DNA from: an uncultured Bacteroidales bacterium
GTDB taxonomy: Bacteria; Bacteroidota; Bacteroidia; Bacteroidales; UBA4417
Direction of reading: 5' to 3'
Assembly (NCBI GenBank): GCA_903913645.1
Contig: CAIWMA010000276.1
Span: 1-48,118, forward strand
Length of the DNA stretch: 48,118 nucleotides
Below are positions 9,057-18,000 of the stretch, piece after piece. The notes beneath the pieces are model-generated. The model was not told the origin of the DNA. It saw only the letters and a list, made by a program, of their open reading frames with translations, and searched no databases. A program made the position numbers and the translations under genes. Position 1 is the first letter of the stretch; each line of letters begins with the position of its first letter.

Positions 9057-12000
9057 CTATCGGATTAATGTAATAGTTCCGGAACCTATGTCTTGTAAGT
9101 TTTGGCGATAATCTACATTGGCATTAGGCCAGACTGATCCATCTTTAAAAGTAGCTGAAATTTTCCATAAATAAGTTCCTTCCATACATGATTTTCCTTC
9201 AAATGAACCATCCCATCCTTCGGAAGGGACACCATTCACTAATTTATCTGAACTCCATAATAATTTGCCCCATCTGTCATATATTTCTGCTTTGTAGGAA
9301 CTAAGGTTTTCTCCTGCAGGTTTCCAGATGCCTACTGGAGATATTCCAGTCCCGACAGTGATTGCATTAGGCACCCAAAGCCCTTTAAACAGCATTTTAT
9401 AGGTCAGTGATGAAGAATCAACGCAGCCAAAGGTATTCCTGGAGAATAGCTGGATGAGGAAATCTCCGTTTTCGGTAAATGTAACCACAGGTGATTCTTC
9501 AGTTGAAGTTTCATTGTTTCCGAAATCCCAAAAATATTCATCTGCACCTACGGAACCATTCTTAAGCAGTATCTTTCCCTGCACATTTTCATAATTGTCT
9601 TCTAAATTGAAAACACTCAATGGGGAAGGAGAAACAGTAATCTTGTATGTTTTACTATCACTGCACCCAGCTGAATTGGTGACAGTATGAATTACAGAAT
9701 ATGAGCTTTCGTTTTCGAAGGTAAAAGTTGGATTCGATCCGGTCATATTGCCTATTGTTTGTAGGTTGTCTTTAACAACCCATCCCCAATAAGTCAGGGG
9801 AGTTGGATCAGAATTGGAATGATCTAAGAAATAAGTTGGAATTCCCTGGCATGCTAAACTGAAACTGAAGTCAGCTGTCGGACTTGGAGACGGTTTGATA
9901 ACTACATTTGCAGAAGTCGTTGAAATACAGCCTGCAGAATTGGTAACGATAAAGTTGTATGTTCCAGAACTTAACCCGGCAATAGTAGTTGTAGAACCTA
10001 TTCCTTTTGTTTCTCCAGGATTAAGGGTCCAGTTTAAGGCTGGCAGGCCTGATAATTCAACACTTCCTGTACTATTGGTACAGGATGGTTGAGTGATAGT
10101 ACCAACTATTGGTGCGGTTGGCGAACCCTGTGCATTTATAATTGAAACAATGTGGGAAGCTTGTGAAATGCATCCTTGTGAATTGGTAACCGTATAGCTG
10201 TATGTTCCTGCAACTAAACCGGAAATTGTAATAAAAGAGCCTGTCCCTTTTATTTCTCCAGGATTAATAGTCCAGTTTAAGGCAGGTAAGCCGGTTAATT
10301 CTACACTTCCCATAGTAATGGTACATGAAGGTTGAATGATAGTACCAATAATCGGAGCTTCTAATGTGTTAGTAGACTGAGTAATGGTGGCGCTTGTTGA
10401 GAAAATACATCCGTTCGCATCCTTGACTTGTATACTATGCGAACCGGCAGCCAATCCAGAATATGATGTTGAAACGGTAAATACAGAAGCATCAACCGAA
10501 TAAGTAAAAGGAACAGATCCACCTGTAACGGCACCTAATGCAATGGTTCCGTTACTCAGCCCGCAACTCGCATTGACAGGTGTGACAGCAATGGCGGTTG
10601 GCCCATTTGCATTAGTAATAGTAACGTTAGTGGCGAAAATACAACCATTGACGTCCCTAACCTGTATGCTATGTGACCCGGCAGCCTTTCCGGAGTAGGA
10701 TGTTGAAGCTGTAAATGCTGAAGCATCAACCGAATAAGTAAAAGGAGCAGATCCTCCTGAAACGGTACCCAGTGTTATTGTTCCGTTACTCTGACCGCAA
10801 CTTGCGTTAGCAGGTGTCGCAGCAATAGCAGTTGGACCGTTTGCATTACTGATGGTGACAATAGTCGAAAAAATACAACCGGTTGCATCTTTTACCTGTA
10901 TACTATGTGATCCGGCAGCCTTTCCTAAGTACATAGTTGAAGAGGTAAATGCTGAAGCATCAACAGAATAAGTAAAAGGAGCAGATCCCCCTGTAACTGT
11001 ACCCAGTGTAATGGTTCCGTTACTCTGACCGCAACTTGCATTGGCAGGTGTAGTAGCAATAGCAGTTGGCCCGTTTGCATTATTGATGGTGACACTGGTA
11101 GAATAAATACAGCCGTTTGCATCTTTGACCTGTATACTATGAGATCCGGCAGACTTTCCGGAGTATAATGTTGAAGCAGTAAATACAGAAGCATCAACAG
11201 AATAAGTAAAAGGCGCAGATCCCCCTGTAACGGTACCCAGTGTAATGGTTCCGTTACTCAGCCCGCAACTTGCGTTGGCAGGGGTAGCAATAATAGCATT
11301 CGGCCCATTTGCATTACTGATGGTAACGCTGGTGGAAAAAATACAACCGTTTGCATCTTTGACCTGTATGCTATGTGATCCGGCAGACTTTCCGGAATAT
11401 AATGTTGAAGCGGTAAATGCGGAAGCATCAACCGAATATGAATAAGGAGAAGATCCACCGGTGACGGTACCCAAGGTAATGGTTCCATTGCTTTGGCCGC
11501 AACTTGCATTGGTAGGTATGGCAGCAATAGCAGTTGGCCCGCTTGCATTAGTGAGGATAACATCAGTGGAGAAAATACAACCGTTTGCATCTTTTACCTG
11601 GACAGTGTATGAACCAGCAGCCTTTCCATTGTATGAAGTTGAAGTAGTAAACGCAGAAGCGTCAACCGAATAAGTGAAAGGAGCAGATCCTCCTGTAACG
11701 GTACCTAATGTAATGGCTCCATTACTCAGCCCACAACTTGCATTGGCTGGCGTGGTAACAATGGCAGATGGCCCGCTTGCATTAGTGATGGTAACATCAA
11801 CAGAGAAAATACAACCATTTGCATCCCTGACCTGCACATTATGTGAGCCGGCAGCCTTTCCCGTGTATGATGTTGAAGCGGTAAATGCTGAAGCGTCAAC
11901 CGAAAAAGTAAAAGGAGCAGATCCCCCGGTGACTGCACCTATTGAAATGGTTCCATTACTCAGCCCGCAACTTGCATTAGCTGGTGTGGCAGCAATAGCA

Positions 12001-15000
12001 GTTGGCCCGCTTGAATTACTGACAGTAACGATTGTAGCGAAAACACAACCGTTTGCATCCCTGACCTGTATACTGTGTGATCCAACAGCCTTTCCGGAGT
12101 AGGATGTTGAAGCGGTAAATGCAGAAGCATCTACCGAATAAGCAAACGGAGCCGATCCACCTGTGACCGCACCCAATGTAATAGTGCCATTACTCAGCCC
12201 GCAACTTGCATTGCCTGGTGTAGCAACAATAGCAGTTGGCCCGTTGGCATTAGTGATGGTAACATCAGTAGAGAAAATACAGCCATTTGCATCCCTGACC
12301 TGGACGGTATGTGAACCAGCAGACTTCCCGGTGTATGAAGTAGAAGTGGTAAATGAAGAAGCATCAACCGAATACGCAAATGGAGCAGATCCACCTGTTA
12401 CAGTTCCTAATGTAATGGTCCCGTTACTTAGCCCGCAACTTGAATTGGCAGGTGTTACAGCAATTGCAGTTGGCCCGCTTGCATTAATGATAGTTACATC
12501 AGTAGATAAAATACAACCGTTTGCATCCCTGACCTTTACAGTATGTGAACCAGCAGCCTTTCCCGTGTATGAAGTAGAAGCGGTATACGCAGAAGCATCA
12601 ACCGAATAAGTAAAAGGAGCAGATCCATCGGTGACAGCACCTAAAGTAATGGCTCCGTTGCTCAGTCCACAACTGGAATTTGCAGGTGTGGCAACAATAG
12701 CAGTTGGCCCGATTGAATTAGTTATAGTAACATCAATAGAGAAAATACAAGCGTTTACATCCCTGACCTGAATACTATGCGAACCAGCAGCCAGTCCGGA
12801 ATAAGATTTAGTACTAGTAAATGCTGAAGCATCTACCGAATAAATAAACGGAGCGGATCCACCTGTAACAGCACCTAATTCAATGGTTCCATTATTCAGT
12901 CCGCAGCTTGAATTTGCAGACGTGGCAGCGATAGCAGTTGGCCCGCTTGCATTAGTGATGATAACATTAGTGGAGAAAATACAACCATTTGCATCCCTCA
13001 CCTGTATACTATGTGAACCAGCAGCAAGACCTGAATAAGATGTAGAAGTGGTATATGCAGAAGCATCTATCGAATAAGCAAATGGAACAGATCCACCTGA
13101 AACGGCACCCAATACGATGGTTCCATTACTTAGCCCGCAACTTGAATTGGTAGGGGTAGCTGCAATAGCTGTTGGCCCGCTTGCACTACTTATGATAACG
13201 TTTGTAGAGAAAATACATCCGTTTGCATCCCGGACTTGAATACCATGCGGTCCTGCCTGTATTCCGGAGTAAAATGTGGAAGCTGTATATGCAGAAGCAT
13301 CAACCGAATAGTTATATGGTGCAGATCCACCGGTTACCGCACCCAAAGTAATGGTTCCGTTACTTAGCCCGCAACTTGCATTTGCAGGGGTGGCTGCAAC
13401 TGCAGTAGGCCCGTTTGGTATTTGGTTTATTGTAATATTTGTAATTAAGGAAATACAGTTACTTGTATTTTGCGCTGCAAGAGTATGTAGCCCTGGCGAA
13501 AGAAGTGTATAGCCTCCTGTCGGGTAGGTTGCATAGCTTGTTCCATCAAGGTTAAATGTTAAGCCAGTTGTTGAAGAAGTAATTATTATGGTTCCAGTTG
13601 GCTGTGTGCAGGTTGGCTGAGTTGTGACACTGGCAGTTGGAGCAACTGGAACAGCATTAACGGTTATCACAAAAGCAGTGGCTGTATAAGAGCAAGCATT
13701 GCTGTTAGAAATTGAAACAGTGTATGATCCTGCAGTTGCAGCTGAATAGCTACCTGCTGTTGCTCCAATAATTGGAGTGCCTTCAAGATTCCACTGATAT
13801 TTTGTAATTGATCCGCTTCCGGCAATTGCATTGGAGGTGAGCAGTGTATTACTACCGGCACAGAATGAAGCTGTTCCTGAAATGATAGCTGAAGGCAATG
13901 CATTTACAGTTACTGTGAAAGCAGTTGATGTAAAAGAACAATTATTGCTATTTGTAATTGAAACCGTATACGAACCTGCTGCTGTAGCTGTATAGGTTGA
14001 TGCTGTTGCCCCGTTGATGGGTATTCCTCCTAAATTCCACTGATAATTTACAATAGAACCGCTACCATCTGAAGCATTGGAAGTAAGAAGAGTACTTCCC
14101 CCGTTACAGAAAGAAGACAATCCTGAAATGTTTGCTGTTGGCAATGCATTAACCTTTACAGCAAAAGTAGTTGATATAGAAGAACAACCATTGCTGTTAG
14201 TAATTGTAACGGAGTATGAACCTGCTATTGAAGCCGAATAACTTGCGGATGTTGCCCCGCTTATGAGAGCTCCTCCCAGATTCCATTGATAATTTGTTAT
14301 TGATCCGCTTCCTGCAGTAGCATTTGAAGTCAGCAGTGTATTTCCTCCAAAACATATTGAAGCCGTTCCACTGATATTTGCTGTTGGTAAAGCATTAACT
14401 GTAGCTGTGAATGCAGTTGAAGTAAAAGAACAACCGTTGGAGTTGGAAATTGTAATTGTATACGATCCTGCTGAAGTAGCAGTATAAGTTGCTGCTGTTG
14501 CCCCGCTAATCGGAGTTCCACCCAGATTCCATTGATAGTTTGTAATTGCTCCGCTTCCAGCTGTTGCATTCGAAGTAAGAATAGTAGTTCCAAAAGTACA
14601 AAATGAAGCCGTTCCTGTAATGTTCGCTGCAGGCAAGGCATTTACTGTTGTAGCGAAAGCAGATGATGTAAAAGAACAACCATGGCTATTAACAATTGTA
14701 ACCGTATATGCACCAGCTGCTGTTGCCGAATAGCTTGCTGCTGTTGCCCCGCTGATAAATGTTCCTCCAAAATTCCACTGATAGCTTGTGATAGATCCGC
14801 TTCCAGCTGTGGCGTTGGAGGTAAGAAGTGTATTTCCGCCGGTACAGAATGAATTCAACCCTGAAATATTAGCTACGGGTAAAGCATTAACAATAACTGC
14901 GAAAGCTGTTGATGTATATGAACAACCATTGCTGTTAGCAATTGTAACTGTGTATGAACCCGCTGCCGAGGCCAGATAGGTTGTTGATGTTGCTCCACTA

Positions 15001-18000
15001 ATGGGTGTTCCCGCTGAATTCCACTGATAGCTTGTAATTGATCCGCTTCCGGCTGTAGCATTGGAGGTAAGAAGTGTATTTCCACCGGTGCAGAATGAAG
15101 CTAATCCAGAGATGTTTGATATGGGTAAAGCATTAACAGTTACTGCGAAAGGTGTTGATGTAAACGAACAACCGTTGCTGTTAGTAATTGTAACAGTGTA
15201 CGAACCCGCTGCTGACGCCAGGTAGGTTGTTGATGTTGCCCCGCTAATAGGTGCCCCCCCTAAATTCCACTGATAGGTTGTAATTGAACCGCTTCCAGCT
15301 GAGGCATTGGAAGTAAGAAGTGTATTTCCACCACTACAGAATGAAGCCAATCCAGAGATGTTTGCAACGGGTAAAGCATTAGCAACTACTGCGAAAGCCA
15401 TTGATGTAAAAGAACAACCATTGCTGTTAGTAATTGTAGTGGTGTATGAACCTGCTCCAATAGCTGTATAAGTAGCTGCATTTGCCCCGCTTATCGGTGT
15501 TCCGGCCAGATTCCACTGATAGTTTGTAATTGATCCGCTTCCGGCAGTTGCATTAGAGGTAAGCAGCGTATTTCCACCGGTACAGAATGAAGCCGTTCCT
15601 GAGATGTTTGCTGTTGGTAATGCATTTACTGTTACAGCGAATGCATTTGATGTAAAAGAACAACCATTACTGTTCGTAATTGTAACCGTGTATGAGCCTG
15701 CTAAAGTAGCTGTATAAGTTGAGGAGATTGCCCCGATAATGGGAGTCCCTCCCAGGTTCCACTGATAGTTTGTAATGGAACCACTGCCAGCTGTGGCATT
15801 TGAACTAAGCATTGTATTCCCTCCGGAACAGAAGGAAGTAGTTCCGGAGATTGTTGCTGTTGGCAAGGCATTTACTGTTACAGCAAAAGCAGTAGATATA
15901 AAAGAACAACCATTGCTGTTAGAAATTGTGATTGTATACAACCCTGCTGAAGTGGCTGTATATGTTGTAGCTGTAGCACCGCTGATAGGTGTTCCACCCA
16001 GATTCCACTGGTAGTTTGTAATGGATCCGCTTCCAGCTGTGGCAGTTGAAGTAAGAATGGTATTTCCAAAAGTACAAAAAGAAGCTGTTCCTGAGATGCT
16101 TGCTGTAGGCAAGGCATATACAGTAACAGAGAATGGAGTTGATGTAAAAGAACAACCATGGCTGTTGGTGATTGTAGCCGTGTATGAGCCAGCTGTTGAG
16201 GCCGGATAGCTTGCTGCTGTTGCGCCGCTGATGAGTGATCCACCCAGATTCCACTGATAGTTTGTTATGGATCCGCTTCCAGCTGTGGCATTAGAAGAAA
16301 GTAGTGTATTTCCAAAGGTACAGATTGAAGCTGTTCCGGAAATGCTTGCTGTTGGTAATGCATTTACAGTTACAGCGAAAGCATTTGAAGTAAAAGAACA
16401 ACCATTACTGTTCGTAATTGTAACTGTGTATGAGCCAGCTGCGTTAGTTGTATAAGTTGATGAAATTGAGCCACTGATTGGTGTTCCTTCCAGATTCCAC
16501 TGATAGTTGGTGATTGATCCGCTACCAGCTGCGGCATTTGAACTCAGCATTGTATTCCCACCTGCACAAAATGTGGCAATTCCAGAGATAGTTGCAGTTG
16601 GAATTGTATTTACAGAAACAGAGAAAGGAGTTGATGTAAAAGAGCAACCATGGCTGTTGATGATTGTAGCTGTGTATGAGCCGGCTACTGAGGCCGAATA
16701 GCTTGCTGAAATAGCGCCGCTGATAGGAGTCCCTCCAAGATTCCACTGATAGTTAATGATAGATCCGCTACCAGTTGTGGCATTAGAAGAAAGAAGTGTA
16801 TTTCCACCGGCACAGAAAGAAGTCAATCCGGAGATGTTTGCTGTAGGCAATGCATTTATCGTTACCGCAAAAGCGGTTGATGTAAAGGCGCAACCATTGC
16901 TGTTGGTAACAGTAACCGTGTATGAACCAACTGAATTGGCCGAAAAACTTGCTGCTGTTGCACCGCTGATGGGTGCTCCTTCCAGATTCCACTGATAGTT
17001 AGTAATAGAGCCGCTACCAGCTGTGGCATTTGAACTCAGCAATGTATTACCTCCGGTACAGAAAGAAGCCGTTCCTGTAATGCTTGCTGTTGGCAAGGCA
17101 TTTGTTGTTACCGCGTAAAGAGTTGATGTAAATGAACAATTATGGCTGTTGGTTATAGCAACCGTATATGAACCTGCTGCAGTAGCTGAATAAGTTGCTA
17201 TTGTTGCTCCACTAATTGGGACTCCTCCTAAATTCCACTGGTAGTTTGTAATTGATCCGCTTCCGGCAGAAGCATTCGACGTAAGGAGCGTATTTCCTCC
17301 GGCACAAAATGAAGCTTTTCCAGTTATATTGGCTGAAGGTAATTCATTGACCGTTACTGCAAAAGCAGTTGAGGTAACTGAGCAACCGTTGCTGTTGGTA
17401 ATTGTAACCGTATATGAACCAACAGCAGTGGCCGAATAACCTGCTGCAGTTGCTCCGCTTACAGGAGTCCCATCCAGATCCCACTGATAGTTTGTGATTG
17501 ATCCGCTGCCTGCAGTTCCATTTGAGACAAGAAGTGTATTCCCTCCGGTACAGAATGAGGCTGTTCCACTTATGTTCGCCGTAGGCAATGAATTTACTGT
17601 TACCGAAAAAGCATTTGATGTAAGCGAACAACCATGGCTGTTGGTAATAGTAACTGTATATGAACCAGCAGCGGTCGCCGAATAGGTTGTTACCGTTGCC
17701 CCGATAATCGGTGTTCCTTCCAGATTCCACTGATAGTTTGTGATTGAACCACTTCCGGCAATTGCATTTGAGCTCAGCAGGGTATTCCCACCGCTACACA
17801 CTGCTGCTGTTCCTGAGATACCTGCTATTGGCAAAGCGTTAACCGCTACTGCAAAAGCCGTTGATGTAAAAGCGCAACCATGGCTATTAGTAATTGTAAC
17901 CGTGTATGAACCTCCAGTGGTAGCCGAAAAGCTTGCTGTTGTTGCCCCGTTGATGGGTGTCCCATCTAAATTCCAAAGATAATCTGTTATTGTTCCGCTT

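Noticed and set aside
11245-12609. Chain of plus-strand ORFs (66-148 aa) opposite the SprB-like array
   Set aside because: They recur with the 234-bp period and simply read the antisense of the repeats; low-complexity peptides without start signals.
14788-17982. Plus- and minus-frame ORFs (62-128 aa) within the 246-bp array
   Set aside because: Alternative-frame readings of the same repeat unit; periodic and not independent genes.
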